A stretch of DNA of 64,000 bases, from contig NC_085067.1 of the NCBI RefSeq assembly GCF_963662255.1, forward strand, positions 6,618,148 to 6,682,147. The letters are read 5' to 3'. Within the stretch, counting starts at the first letter, position 1. Each line of letters begins with the position of its first letter. Made by a program: the position numbers and the translations under genes. The notes under the pieces were generated by a model. It did not search any database and was not told the DNA's origin. It was given only the letters and a program-made list of their open reading frames with translations. Origin of the DNA: Cinclus cinclus. Its lineage: Eukaryota > Chordata > Aves > Passeriformes > Cinclidae. This document shows positions 49,885-62,830 of this stretch, piece after piece.

Positions 49885-51110
49885 GTTTTGACTACAGTTC
49901 TCCTTCTGTTGGCATTTGTCTGTACCATCCAACGAGTATTTGCTCTACAAAGCAAATTATATTTTCCAGAAAGTCTTAGAAGTTCTCTTTATGGGCACGT
50001 ATTTGTTATGCTGGGGATTGAACTCTTGCAAAGAAAGCAAAGTTTCAGCTTTCTTGATAAAGAAAAACAACACACCTTGTTCATGTTTTTCCTGATATTT
50101 TTGTGATTCTTATCATGCTTACTGTTCTTTGGTGTGGAGTTCCCAAAGCTGTGTCATTAGAGAATCTTAACTTGTGTGGAACTCAAAACAGGAATTTTTG
50201 AGCTTTTATTATTGTAGAGAAAAGCTTGGAGAAAAAACGCATATGGAGAACAAATACCAGAATGCTAAAAAAAGGAACCTAAAGTCATGAGTCAAACTGA
50301 TGCAATATTGTGGATTAGAGACTAATTTAGTCCCAGGTTGTCACTGAAAACTGCTGTTTATTATGCAAAATAAAAATATTTGCAGTTTTATTGCCTTAAG
50401 TATACTTAATCCAACATCAAAATGTTTTTGCATATAAGATTTTTTCAATGTTACAAATATTACATCCTATATTAAAACATAAATTTTCATTAAGAGTGAA
50501 TTTGATACAAAATTAAATATTAGCCTTACTCAGAGGTGCTTGTATATCCATTTGGGTGTATGGGTGTCAGTTTGTGTCCATGTCTTCGTATTTTGAGTTA
50601 ATACTGGTATTTTCATGCCTGATTAATGACTTTTGAATGCTTGAGCTTGGCAGCACTGAACATCTGCCTTAATTGTGGGTACTAAGTGTCTTTGAAATTC
50701 TCACCTAAATTTAAAATTTTGGCCATAGAAAAATAATCCTGGACCAGACAAGCCACTTGCCAAATTCTGGGCTATAAATAACAGCCATTTCTTTTTATTA
50801 CAGAGTTGTACAGTAAAAAAATAAACCCCAAACACCTAAACCCACAAATCTAATTACACCAAATGTGCTCCTTGTTCAAAGCCGAGCTCAGAGCTCAGCC
50901 TAGCCCCAGATGGGCCGAATGGTTTAGCTGCAAACTAAACTTCTGTAAAAACAGAAGCTGAAATAGCAACACAACAGTAATGCTGTATTAGCCCTCTAGG
51001 GAAATATCTAAATAAGCAGTAAAAGTAATGAAATACCATTTATAGCCTTTGTGTCATAAATGTATTATTTGTAAATAAAAGCAAAGCAGGTTTGCTGCGG
51101 TAAGCTGGCA
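49885..51110. other. AT-rich spacer between the two minisatellites
   Basis: AT-rich unique sequence, with no repeat or gene recognised. Confidence 0.55.
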
Positions 51111-51998
51111 CAGCTCTGCTCCCAGTTCTGCTCCAGCTCTGCTCCCAGTTCTCCAGCTCTGTTCCCAGCTCTGCTCCCAGCTCTGTTCCCAGCTCTGCTC
51201 CCAGTTCTCCAGCTCTGTTCCCAGCTCTGCTCCCAGTTCTGCTCCAGCTCTGCTCCCAGTTCTCCAGCTCTGTTCCCAGCTCTGCTCCCAGTTCTCCAGC
51301 TCTGTTCCCAGCTCTGCTCCCAGCTCTGTTCCCAGCTCTGCTCCCAGTTCTCCAGCTCTGCTCCCAGCTCTGCTCCCAGCTCTGTTCCCAGCTCTGCTCC
51401 CAGTTCTCCTCCATCTCTGTTCCTAGCTCTGTTCCCAGCTCTGCTCCCAGTTCTGCTCCCAGCTCTGCTCCCAGCTCTGCTCCCAGCTCTGCTCCCAGTT
51501 CTCCTCCAGCTCTGCTCCCAGCTCTGTTCCCAGCTCTGCTCCCAGTTCTCCTCCATCTCTGTTCCTAGCTCTGTTCCCAGCTCTGCTCCCAGTTCTGCTC
51601 CCAGCTCTGCTCCCAGCTCTGCTCCCAGCTCTGCTCCCAGTTCTCCTCCATCTCTGTTCCTAGCTCTGTTCCCAGCTCTGCTCCCAGTTCTGCTCCCAGC
51701 TCTGCTCCCAGCTCTGTTCCCAGCTCTGCTCCCAGTTCTCCTCCATCTCTGTTCCCAGCTCTGCTCCCAGTTCTCCTCCATCTCTGTTCCCAGCTCTGCT
51801 CCCAGTTCTCCTCCAGCTCTGTTCCCAGCTCTGTTCCCAGCTCTGCTCCCAGTTCTCCTCCATCTCTGTTCCCAGCTCTGCTCCCAGTTCTCCTCCATCT
51901 CTGTTCCCAGCTCTGCTCCCAGTTCTCCTCCAGCTCTGTTCCCAGCTCTGTTCCCACCTCTGTTCCCAGCTCTCCTCCCATCTCTGTTCCCAGCTCTG
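51111..51998 (+). repeat. 12-bp polypyrimidine minisatellite with higher-order structure
   Basis: 888 bp of tandem 'cagctctgctcc' and variants ('cagctctgttcc', 'cagttctgctcc', 'cagttctcctcc', and 11-bp 'agctctgttcc' / 'atctctgttcc'), about 74 units. The plus strand is roughly three-quarters pyrimidine. Higher-order blocks are visible: 'gttcctag' marks recur at 51419, 51561 and 51656 (spacings 142 and 95 bp), and the 3' third is built of 35-bp blocks of 12+11+12. The minus strand has a GGG about every 12 bases. The long minus-strand frames (up to 313 codons, reading Ala-Gly-Asn-Arg- and Trp-Glu-Gln-Ser-type repeats) are by-products of the array. Confidence 0.98.
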
Positions 51999-52074
51999 CA
52001 GGCCATCCCCTGGGATCAATCCAAGCTGGGAATAAAGGGATCAGGAGCAGCACTGAGTGCTGGGCTCATCCTCT
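51999..52074. other. Short spacer between minisatellite and CR1
   Basis: Unique sequence ('ggccatcccctgggatcaat' and on). It may be a diverged 5' part of the CR1 fragment. Confidence 0.4.
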
Positions 52075-52395
52075 AGCATGAGCAGCAGGCCAAGGGAGGA
52101 ATTCTGTCCCTCTCCTGAGCCCTGCTGGATTCCCACTTGGAGCACTTGCTGGAGCTCCGGGCTCCCAGTAGAGGGAAGGACCTGCTGGAGGAGGCCAGCC
52201 ACAAAAATGCTCTGAGGGCTGAAAAGCTTTGCCTATGAGGAAAGGCTGATGGAGTTGAGGTTCTTCAACCTGGAGAAGGCTCTAAGGAGACCTAATTGTG
52301 GCCTTTAGGAACTTAAAGGGCACTTAGAAGAATGATGGGGTAAAACCCTTTAGCAGGTCCTGTTGTGACCATGTAATACAAGGAGTGCTTTGTCT
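52075..52395 (+). mobile_element. CR1 LINE fragment, sense
   Basis: Successive blocks match the CR1 region at the end of the reverse-transcriptase frame and beyond: 'gaattctgtccctctcctga', 'cacttggagcacttgctgga', 'gaaggacctgctggaggagg', 'ccagccacaaaaatgctctg', 'agggctgaaaagctttgcct', 'atgaggaaaggctgatggag' and 'ttcttcaacctggagaaggc'. It breaks off before the 3' terminal 'attctatg' repeats, so both ends are lost. Diverged; no open frame left. Confidence 0.9.
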
Positions 52396-55300
52396 TCAGC
52401 AGTGCTTGAGGGCAGGGAGAAGGTTTTTGACTTTCCTGGCACAGGAGGATGGAGCTGTGCACATTTGCATGCATTTTGCATTTTCCTGTTCAATGTCCCT
52501 ACACTTTGGAAACTTTAGCCCAGGAAGTTATATAAGAAAACTCAATTGTTATCAAATTTATATTCAGCATGTGAATCCTGTTCCAGTAGGCATTTTAGAG
52601 ATGGTCATCCCCATGCATGTGCTTGTTTTGGTTCCTAACATGAGGCAGGAGTTGTGTCTTGTTTACTGACTATACCTGGCATAGCCACAGGCTGAGTTTG
52701 CAAGAGAGAGGAAAAAGTAAAGGTGGAGGCATTAATTGTTCATTACAAAGAGAAAAATACTTGTAACTAATCATGGCACAGCGCTGCTGCTAATGCATTT
52801 GAAACCTCCCTCCACCCCCCCAAACCATATGGGGGTTTAAAATGTAAATACAATTTGTAATTGAGAGCAGCATTTTATTACTTGCTTTTAAGAGGCACAG
52901 GATGCCTGTAACCCTCAATATGAAATTTCCGCTGGCTGGAAATAAATTCAGCTCCGTGTTTTGTTTTTATTCCCACTGCGGTGCCCGCCTGGGAAAGGTA
53001 AGGGCCGCTCTGCAAGCGCTCAGGCTCTCACTCAACACCCAGGGAGAAGTGGCTGGGAGCTGTGGTTTCCAGTCACACACTGCCTTCCTCACAAGCAAAC
53101 ACTCTGCAGAATAAATCCTGCGAGATGCTGAGAGCTGCCGAGCTACCACAGCCTGGGCTGGACTCAGTGGGAGCTGCAGGCACGCAGCCCTTGCCTGGAT
53201 TTGTTCCTTTCCAGGACCGTGCTGCCTAAAAGCAGCTTTCACTGCTGGATGCAGTTATTTCTCTATCAGCCTTGCAATGGCACCCCAGAAACAAGGCTGT
53301 AGGCTTGGGGTCTGTTCTATTGAGTGCTGCACAACTGTGGAACAAGGAACAAGCACAGGGAGAGGCAAATGTGAGTGCAAGGCAAGCGACAAGAAAAATA
53401 CACACAAAAAGGATGTGGGGCATTTTTCTCTTTCTGTGATATGGAAGATGTCACAAGGATATATGATTTATAGTTAGATCCTTTAGGGAACCAAACACTC
53501 AGGCTCTATTTGACTTAAATTAACTGTAGCAGGATTCCACTTCAAACTTTCAGGATTTTAGGTTTGGGAATGCAAAGTTCTTATATGGAGATGGAGGGTT
53601 TAGAATGGCACCACCAAAGATGTTACTTGTGGGTACCTCTGTCAGCCTGGAAATAATCCCCTCACACTTCCTGTCCTTCTCTTTTCTGTCAGCTCTAGCT
53701 CTGGGAAGCAGTGTGAAAAGAGATCCTCATAAAGAGCACGCTAATCCTGCCCTACAGCTCCTGCAGGACTTTGGCAGGGAAAGGAGAAAAGGAACTTATT
53801 CACTTTTTGGCTGGAAGGACTGGTGATCTCCACCTGTGCAGAAGTCAGGAATACTTAGAAAATTAAAGTGAGGGTACAGGGATTTAAACAAAGACGGAGA
53901 AAAACCTCTGGATTTTGAGGTAAGCCATTATACCAGCTCACTTGTAAAAAGGACAGTTCAGGGCAAAGTGGACAGTTCCACAAGAACTGTAGGGGAAGAT
54001 TTAGGAAACTATCCATCCATGGGTGGTACTGGGCAGAAGAATTCATACCTCTGATAGAATTATTAGGGCTTATTTTTCAAGAAGGTGAATCATGTCCCAC
54101 AGCTCTAGGAAAAACGCAGAAAATAATCAAAATAAAACTGAAAGTGAAATATGTACTGCTGTGAACGGACTGGGCTGCAATATTGCAAGTTTTGAGACCT
54201 TATGAGCTGCCTCATACCTCACAGGGTTTAACTCTCATATATTCTTCTCTGAGAAATCAGGAAAATATTAATTGTAAGAGTAGAAAGGAAGGCAGCCCTG
54301 CCAGTGCCTGCCACTTCAGTGAATACAAACTCATTCTGGTACTTCAAGACTTCTCAGCTGAATTAATGTGTAGGACATAATAACAGCCATGCTGAGAGTG
54401 AAATATTCCCTCTCTCATTAGAAACCACTTCTGTTCTTGTTGAGCTGTATCCTCCCACCTTCATCTGCTCTGGGTTCAATCCAACATTATTTACAATAAT
54501 TGTATCCACCTTCACTGTTGGATTTCTCTAAGGAATTGTGGCTAAGAGGGATAAAAGACGTCTACACACTCAGTGGCTTTTTCCTCAAACAAATCAGGAA
54601 GTCAAGCATGGTTTACAATGAGAAAGAGCTACTTGAAGAGCTCTGGGGTGTATTTTTTTTAACCACTTAACGTTGCAGGACACCTCAACATCCTATCTTA
54701 TACATGAGGAAATAAAAATTGTACATTCTGTCAAGGAGATAAATGAGTTGATTAAAAAATCCCTGAGTATCCAAGAGCTCCTACTGAAATCTCAGGATAC
54801 ATAACACATTCCTTGACCTAAAGACTGGAGTAAGGTAATGTAGGAGTAACATACCCAGAGTTTGTCCTTCCATGATCTGGCAGCTTGCTGGTAAGAAGCA
54901 GGCAAACTGTCCAGGACAAGTGTGGAGCAAAGACTGCATTTGCTAAAGGTAGTTCTTTGCACCTCTGTTAGCCTTGAATATTTGTCTGTTTCCTTATATA
55001 AAAAAAATAAAATTATAAATATCAAAAGCAGGATGACATGCAACTGATACCTCCTTCCACAGAAACTCTTTGCATGTCACACTGACAAACACCAAAATGC
55101 AAATGACCTCTCTCTCATCACTAACCCACATTTATCCACGTGGGTTTATGCAGAAGTGCACAGCTACAGTGGCTGAATGAGTGAAAAGGGGTTGGTCATA
55201 TATAAACACATGAAACAAGAGATAAAAATAGGGTTTAAACAGACTGTACATTTACCTGCCTCACTGAAGTGGCCACTCAGCAGGCAAAAGAGTGTCTGGC

Positions 55301-57224
55301 TTAATGAGGTTAATGAAAATTGGATTTCCTTCTGCCTGGCATATTTAAGAACCTTAGGTTAGGAGTTCAGGTGAGGAGTTCACAGCAGACTTGCCCAGGG
55401 GGACTTTGTTTCTGTGCTCTCAATAACTGATACATACATGTGATCAGTGAGCTCTGAATGGCATCCTTATGTCTGAAAGTGAACACAGAGAATTTCCTGG
55501 GTTATTTTGCATTTCTCCTTTCAATACAGAATTAGTTCAGTGCCCATAGTCAATAGGAGGGAGAATTACTCATCATAAGAAAAGTAAACACTTGGAAAAG
55601 GTGGTTAGTTATTAATTCTGTTTTCTGAGGAGCTTGTTAAGTTTTTGGCTCCCTGTGGGATGTTGTGGTAGCCCTGCCTCTGCAGTCATTGCTATTAGCT
55701 GTATTCCAGTTGTTGTTGGAAGTCAGGCTGGGAGCCACAGTTATTCATGGTAAGCATCTTCCAGCTTAAGCTCCAAATATTTTTCCTTTCCCATAGGAGA
55801 TTTTCCTCAGTGCGTTGCTCTGTACTTTGTCAGTGAGGAGGTGCACAATGTCCATCCACAGCTGTGCTGAGCAGTACCATGGAAGTGCTTTTCCCAAATT
55901 ATTTTTAGGAGAGTGTGTTCTCAGTGTCCCCCCTCTGCAGGGACCTGGCTCCAGCTGAGCCTGCAGCTGCCCAGGCTCTGATGGAAGAGAGGAGCCAACA
56001 GCTCTTCTCTCCTGCCCTTGTTTACCTCAGCAAGGAGCAGCTTCTATCCCTGCTGAGGGGACAACAGATGGTTTGTGGAGCGGTGTCACCTCAACCTGCA
56101 CCCCACAAGTGAAAGATGTACCTTGACTTGTTTGCTGCTCCTCCTTTCAGGAGAGATTTTGGCTTCTAGAAGCCTTGGTCTTGACTTCTAATGAAAGGCA
56201 CCATGTGGGTCAAGCTTGTTTCTTAAAAAAGTTCAACCCTCTGTGAATCAGAGGTTTGATCATTTCAGTTTTGTCTGTTCTCATGTTCTGGGCTTTAGGC
56301 TTTGGGATTTAGGGAGTCTCTGTATGGCCAGGATGTTGGATTCATGCCTCAGATTGCTTTTAAACCAAAAAGCTCAAGTTAAAGGTATTTCCTTCACAGA
56401 CAAGGGAGGAAGTCTAGTTCCTCAAGGAGTAATTCAACCCACCTGAGAGGCAATTATTACAATTTATTGTCATTTTTCAAACATTGTGTCCTCTAAAACA
56501 TGAGTTTTGGGTTGTGGAGTCCTGCTTTTGGGATACTTGTATGGACTAAATGGGAATATGCCAAAGTGTGTAAGTGTGGCATTTGCATTTACTCCTGTTT
56601 GAGTGACTGTAGTGTGTATTTGCAAACTACCAAGGGATTTTGTGCTGCATTTCTGAGTACATTGGGGTTGGCTCACATGCATACATAACTAATGTCTGTG
56701 TGTTGGAGTGCCAGGAATATAAAATGGGTTAGCAAGAGAACTGAGTCGAGCAGCAGGTCAAGACATGTCACAACAGGGTAATCCATCCAACAGAACGAGG
56801 ATAGCTTGGGGGGTCCGAAGTTAAAAGAACCTGATTAGTCTCAGCTCAGAGTGAGGATTTCCAAAGACTGGCAAAGGCAGGAGCAAAGACACTCAGGCAT
56901 GGCTCAGGGTGTCAGATCTGTAGGTTCTACCCACAGCCACCAAGGTACTCAGGCAGTGAGTCCCCAGTGAGTCCCCCAGTGTGGGAGTTAAAGGTGCTGA
57001 AGAATCGTTGTGAATGTGTCTGTCTGTTTTCTGAAGACTTTTACAGGAGGTGTTCAGCTCCTCTCAGAACTGGTCACTGTCAGGGTCCCACCACGAGGTC
57101 CTTTACTGGCAGGATGTGCTGTCACCCACTGTGACAACTGAGCCTCCACTGCCAGGACAATCCTCCCTCCTGCACATTTCACCTGCACTCCTGCACTGCA
57201 GTGGAACCACAGCTTCCAGCACTA
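52396..57224. other. Non-coding stretch, one possible splice donor near 52998
   Basis: No gene recognised. Near 52990-53005 'gggaaaggtaagggcc' gives a good GT-AG-type donor (AG/GTAAGG) after a CpG-bearing segment, which could mark an unannotated exon, but no acceptor or domain supports it. No further repeat family is recognised here. Confidence 0.45.
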
Positions 57225-57295
57225 TGGACAAACTGATCTTCAAAGCTCCCTTCCAACCCAAACCATTCCATGACTCTGTGAATGCTGTGAAGGGT
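57225..57295 (+). mobile_element. CR1 LINE 3' tail, sense
   Basis: 'aaactgatcttcaaagctcc', 'cttccaacccaaaccattcc' and 'atgactctgtgaatg' are the CR1 3' terminus in forward orientation, including the degenerate 8-bp 'attctatg' repeats that end these elements. The 5' limit cannot be fixed. Only about 70 bp are convincing. Confidence 0.85.
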
Positions 57296-59655
57296 CCAGA
57301 TTCTGTCCTCAGTCTCATGATGGTCAGTCCCAAATAATCCCAGATTTTCTAAGATATGACAGTGGGTTTATGCTGTTGTTTGTGAAGTCAGAATATGGCA
57401 CCTTTCTTATGTGCTGTGCTCCTTTCCAAAATTTTAAACCAGGTTTAGGGGTGTGGGTTGTTTCATTAGCACCAATAGGGGAGTTTGTTACTATGCCATG
57501 TGATGATTCCCCCATAATGATTTTTTTTTAAAAGTGCCAAAGGATTGAATTAGGAACTTGTGACATTTACAAAAAGTTGTTAAATGCCTTTGTGGCTCCT
57601 GGATTTACAGTTACTGTGCTGGAGGGATATTACCATGTTCTACATTCAACATCTGCAAAGCAACACCAAGCTCCTATATCCATAATTTCCAAAGTGACTA
57701 TTTCAGCTGGCATTTTCCGCTGCATTTAAATTCTTGAATTGTCCCTCATTTGGCAGTCCTTTTTCTAGTGCTTTTATGGATGGTGTAGCCTAAAATCTGT
57801 GCTGTATTCTGAGGTGGTGCTGCTACCTGTGTCCTATTCCACTCTGAGTGTGTGTGTGTCTGCAGTGTGTGGCTCCAAATCTCAGTTTGATGTGACCCAG
57901 CCAACTCTGAGACTCATCTGCAATTTAACCACAACTGCCTGCCATGAATTTAGTCACTGGTTCAATATTTAGATATTATCTTTGGTAAACAAAATTGGAT
58001 TTTGCTATGCTAAATTTTTTTTCAAGGGAGGTAGAACTTTACATCGTAAGATTTCAGGTGAAGAGTTCCAATTGCTCACCCTGAAATTTTAGGAAGCTCC
58101 ATGACATATTGTGAACATTTGCAAAAATTATGCGTGTGTGTTGGTACAGACAGAAATTACAAATGCAGCAGATTAATTTAGAAAATAAGCTCTCATCCTA
58201 GCAGAAAATGGCATAGTAGACCCCGTCAAAAGCTAAATAAAAGAGAAATACTCAGGTAAAATTTCTGAAAGAGTGAACCATTTGTCAAGTCTTGTTCCCT
58301 CATTCTTTGAAAGTTTTAAGTGAATGTAATTCCTTTCTGTGGGAATACCTGGCCAGAATGTTGGCAGGTGTCTAAACCTCACCTGGTTTCCCAGAGCTCT
58401 TTAGCTTTCCTTTAACCTCCCTCCCCTCCTGACTTCTGCTTTGCTAAACCCAAACTTCTCAGCAGGGTTTCTGGCCAGGAAGAACAGGCTTTGTCAGCAG
58501 AAACTAATTACATTCTCATCAAATCCTATCTTGCAGCAGTAATGTTGTGATCTGTCCCAGTGCTTCCAAGGCCTCCCAGATAGTCCATGCAGAGAAGGAA
58601 TGACCAGCAGCACGGGGTGGGAGTGCAGGATGTGCTGGGGTGTGGAAGGTGAGGGTGAGTGCACTGACCAGCCTGGCTCAGAATCACTGGGGGCTGCACT
58701 CTGTCACTGAGCAAGCCATGGCTTCAGCTGGCTTGGCCAACCACCATCAACATAAGATAATATTAATAATAACCACAACAGCAATGCTTAAAAACAGGTT
58801 CTAGCTCAACCAGACAACATGGGCTCAAAACTGATATATAAAACTCTCTGGCCTGTGTTACAGAGGAGAAGAGGCTAGAGATGATTTCTTTGATGGATTT
58901 GTCTGTAAAACTCTAATGGAAAGTACAGGGGGTTTCATTCTAATCCATCAGCTCAATTATTTTGGTTACTGTTGGGTCTCCTGTTTTGGTTCTGCTGGAT
59001 GGATTCATTGCCAGAACAATCCATTTTCACCTGTTGTTGCCCAAGGCTTTCACAAATGAGGCTCATGTCTGCTTTTTCCACTGAGGATCTAGGCAAGATA
59101 AAGCAGCCAGGGAATAAAAATAAAGAATTAATGCAAAAGGCTGGGATTTTGTGCCTTGTGCTGTAGTCTTGTCTAGAACAGACTTCCCAATGGGCCTACA
59201 GATGCAATTTTGTGCTTCTGCTCTCTGTCTGTGGAACAAGGAAGGAATAACAGCGTGTTTCAACCTTGTGGGTGCGTTGGGAAGATAGACTCAAACTTGG
59301 TTTTGAAATACACATCTACTGTGTAATTAGAACAATACAATAGCAAATAAAAACAGGAAGAAGAAAAGTACCTAAGCCACAAAAGGATTTGTTTGATGTG
59401 CAGCAAATGAGGTATGGGACCACAGACTACGTGAAGGAGTTCAGAGAAATATTGAACAGCTGCTCTGCTCCACAGTCCTACAAAATGAAATGACATCCTG
59501 CAAGAAAAACAGTGCAGGCTCCTTTACTGCCCAGGAGGGCAGAGCTAAGGTTACAGGGACTCTAACAGTGTTGTCATTTCCTTACTCCCAGGAGCTGCAT
59601 TTTCCAACTTGATAGCTTTCCTAATGTAATTGCTCTTTATGTGATGATTTTTTTA
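57296..59655. other. Non-coding stretch, nothing specific seen
   Basis: A short TG run near 57850. No repeat family, gene or RNA recognised. Confidence 0.5.
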
Positions 59656-59705
59656 GAGCCTGATTCTTGCTAGTGTAAATCAGGAGGAACACCCAGCAAA
59701 TCTGA
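59656..59705 (+). repeat. Fragment of an ancient sauropsid interspersed repeat
   Basis: 'gagcctgattcttgctagtg' followed by 'taaatcaggaggaacaccca' matches the 'gcctgattctgctctcattt', 'acaccggtgtaaatcaggag', 'taactcca' pattern of an old repeat common in turtles and birds. Short and diverged. Confidence 0.5.
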
Positions 59706-62700
59706 CCAAGTGATCTCAGTGCAAAAATTTTGGGAGCCACAGCAGAATCAGGTGTGTTCAGTCTTTAACCTTCTTCTCCAAATTCTGCAACAAATGCCCC
59801 ATGCTGGAATGGCAAGTAGGTATCAGATGAAAACACAAAACAATGACAATAGTGCATTTCTCAGTAGCCACATCATATTATGTCATTGATGTCAGGTTGA
59901 GTTATATTAGTCTGCTTTTCATTATGTTGTGTTATGCCTTTTGACATAATGCAATGCACTGTAAGTAACATAAAGTGACCTCCAAGTATAAAAGAGTACA
60001 CAGTTTTTGTCAGATTAGATAGTGGCTATGAATTCTCAGAGAGGGAGGGGTAGCTCAGAGAAGGGGGTTTGCATTCAGTGTCCTGAACAACAAATGCACA
60101 GAACTTAATTAACAGTTAGAGCAGCCTTGGCTGTTTCCAAAACGGTGTTTGTGTCTCTGCTTGACAGAGAGAGGAGGTTCACAGTGGGATTTGCACTGTT
60201 TAATTCATTTAAAATTCTGCAGAGGTGTCTGTAATAGCTTCTTTTCTGTACCTGTACTGCAGGAGCTCTGTACATGGTGAACATAAGACTCACTTTCCTG
60301 AGATTTGCTTTGTTGTCCGGCTCCAAAATACAGTATTGAGACCAGACTTCCTGAGCAGCACGGGGTAACCTGTCCTCTGTATCAAGAATTTAATCAGCTA
60401 CTGAGAGAACAACTGTACAGAGAAAAGAAAAGGGCATCATCATGGCTCTCAAGGGAGCTCCTGATAAATTTAAGGTGATTAAGGAAAAGTGAGTGGTTCA
60501 AGGCAAGTTGCTAATTTTCTCCAGAGGGCTTGAAATCCACCTTAGCTTGGTGGTTCTCCCTGGTGGCTTTGTTGGAATTAGCTGTTCACCCTTTAGTGCT
60601 TTGATCCAGAGTTTGCTGAGCTCCAGGACTTGCACAGAAACAGGAAGCCTTTGGTGTGAAGGATGGAGTGCAGCTCTCCTAAAGGTCAGGGGATGGTTGC
60701 CACCTATTTGCAGCATGTTCCCAAGCCTCAGTAAGTGCCACGGGTCTTCTTTTGAAGGCATCCACACAAAGGCAGGCCAGGAGACTCTGGGCAGGAGCAG
60801 AGTCATGTTGTGATATGAAGTTGGTCTCAAAACTTGCAATAACCTGCAATAGTTCCAATACTTACAGAAGTACTTACCACACATTTCCTACATGGCATAT
60901 TCAGCATTAGTGGATTTTTTTTTTTTCTGGCTGCAAAAATTCAATTTGATACTGCATCTGGCACCCCACCTCCCCACAAGGATTGTCCCCAAGACCTGTC
61001 ATCTGCCTCCTTTGATGGTGAATGTTGTATAGATCAGAAACATTCTCATGATCAGTCTCAAAGACGGAAATTGCAAAGGCACCTGAATATGTTTGATGTG
61101 GGCTTCCTAAGCAGTAATAGATGTGGAATCTCACTTAAAAAGGTCTTTTAAGTTTAAAATTTAACATTACTAACAGGAATAAAGTGTAACATTTTGCACA
61201 GGTGAGCACTTAGAACAGCACAGGAAACCAGAATCCAATGTATCATGTGCATTTTCTTTATAATTTCTCCATCTATAAATGTAGCATAGATTATTATCTA
61301 CCTAATTTCCAGGTACACAACATTCCTTTAAGGTGTGTATGGGATGCTGCCCTTATTCATTAAGCCATTAAATACCAGAGAATGAGCAGTTACCTCTCCT
61401 GAGCAGTGTGCAATAAACCAGCTCCTCTTTCCATCCTGCCAAGAGACCTGTGCAATCAGACCCCTGTGACACTGACACCCACAGTGCTCTGCAGGACTGC
61501 ACAGCTCTGCCTTCAAGTATCATTTCATGGCATCAGAGAGCCCAGAATTAAACATGAAACATTCTGCTAATCCTTGTTAAGTTGACAAAGAAAGCTGTTA
61601 CCCTGTACTTGATCAGCTCCTAAAGAAAACTGTTCCCCTTGGTGGGACATCAGCCTGTGCTTGTGGGCAGACACAGAGACTGAGCACTGGAAAATCTCAC
61701 TGAGATTCGCAGCCAGGCTGCATCTCAGGAGACTTCCTATTATTATTTTCTTTACTAATAAATCATTATGTTGTCTCCTTCACAGCACAGAGAGTTCAAA
61801 TAAACCTGTCCCTGTGACAATCTAATTCTCTGAAGGAGAGTCCTGTTCTGTTGAGTCATGTGAGAGGAAAATACAAAGAAGTAGAAAGACAGATCAAAAA
61901 GGGGTAGCAGAAAAGGCCCTGGAGGCAGACTTAAGTTTGGTATTTAATATTTCAGGTAAAATATTCACTTAGCATCAATTATCTTGTTGGGCTCTTTTTT
62001 TAAATTTTTTTTCAAATGAAATTGCTTTCTGAATCAGCCAGCTCTCTAATTACCAGATTGAATGATTGAAATTTTTAGGGCAATTAAATTCAAGCCTTTC
62101 TTTTTCAGTCCTTATGTTATTCCCCCCTTCTCTCCCTCCCCTCTCCAGTCTGGAGCCTTTCTATAATTTGGAGGCAGTTGCAGAAGCAAGCAGACCTTTA
62201 AAGCCAAGATGTATGTCTCCCTTAATTCCTCTGTGGATTTGTTTCACAGACTAAGCAGAGAGGGTTCTGGTCTCCCAGGACATGTGCATTACAAACACAC
62301 GGCACTGTGTGGGTTTAATCCCAACGTGTCATTTAAAAACAGTTTGAAAGGATTCATTTAATATAGAAATTCTGTGAAAAGATAAAGATCAGTGCAGAAA
62401 AATACAGGCACTACTGGAAAATGTCTGCAGATCAAGCTACAAGACTAAGGAGCAAATTGATAATAACAATTATGATTGATGGTATACTAGACAAGAGAAA
62501 CAAAACTCCCAGTGAAACAATACAAAAATCTGTCAACAGAGCTGCTAGGACAAAACCATGAAATGGTTGGGTGAAAGGATAAGGACTCTTCCAAGAAAGG
62601 ACACAAAATTCACAGGATGGAATCCCAGGCTCAGTGGACTCAGTGACAAAGTTGCTCCTCATTTGTCTCTGTTGTTGGGATTAGGGCACTGATCCTGCAG

Positions 62701-62734
62701 AATGAGTAACCACATTCTCACATGAAGGTTTGTG
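59706..62734. other. Non-coding stretch, nothing specific seen
   Basis: AT-rich, with frames up to 128 codons near 60.5-60.9 kb on opposing strands and no domain. A T-run lies near 60916. Confidence 0.5.
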
Positions 62735-62830
62735 AGCTGTTCTGTGGATTTCAGTGGGACTATTCCTCCCTAAAAGTTAAGTGGATGCTTAACAGCTTTG
62801 ACGAATCAGGATCTGACCCAGTGAATACAA
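62735..62830 (+). repeat. Fragment of an ancient sauropsid interspersed repeat
   Basis: 'ggatttcagtgggactattc', 'ctccctaaaagttaagtgga', 'tgcttaacagctttgacgaa' and 'tcaggatctgaccca' follow the pattern 'tgacttcagtgggactactc', 'a...aaagttaagca', 'tgcttaagtgctttgctgaa', 'tcggggcc' of a well-known old repeat in birds and reptiles, whose family name I cannot state with certainty. Confidence 0.6.

Noticed and set aside
51065..52006. 313-codon minus-strand frame with Ala/Gly/Asn/Arg- and Trp/Glu/Gln-type repeats
   Set aside because: A by-product of the 12-bp minisatellite; unit length changes of 11 and 12 bp shift the frame freely, so no frame is maintained.
56805..56850. Second 5S-derived fragment
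   Set aside because: 'ccgaagttaaaagaacctga' and 'ttagtctcagc' recall the 5S box A region, but the match is short, gapped and without the rest of the gene.
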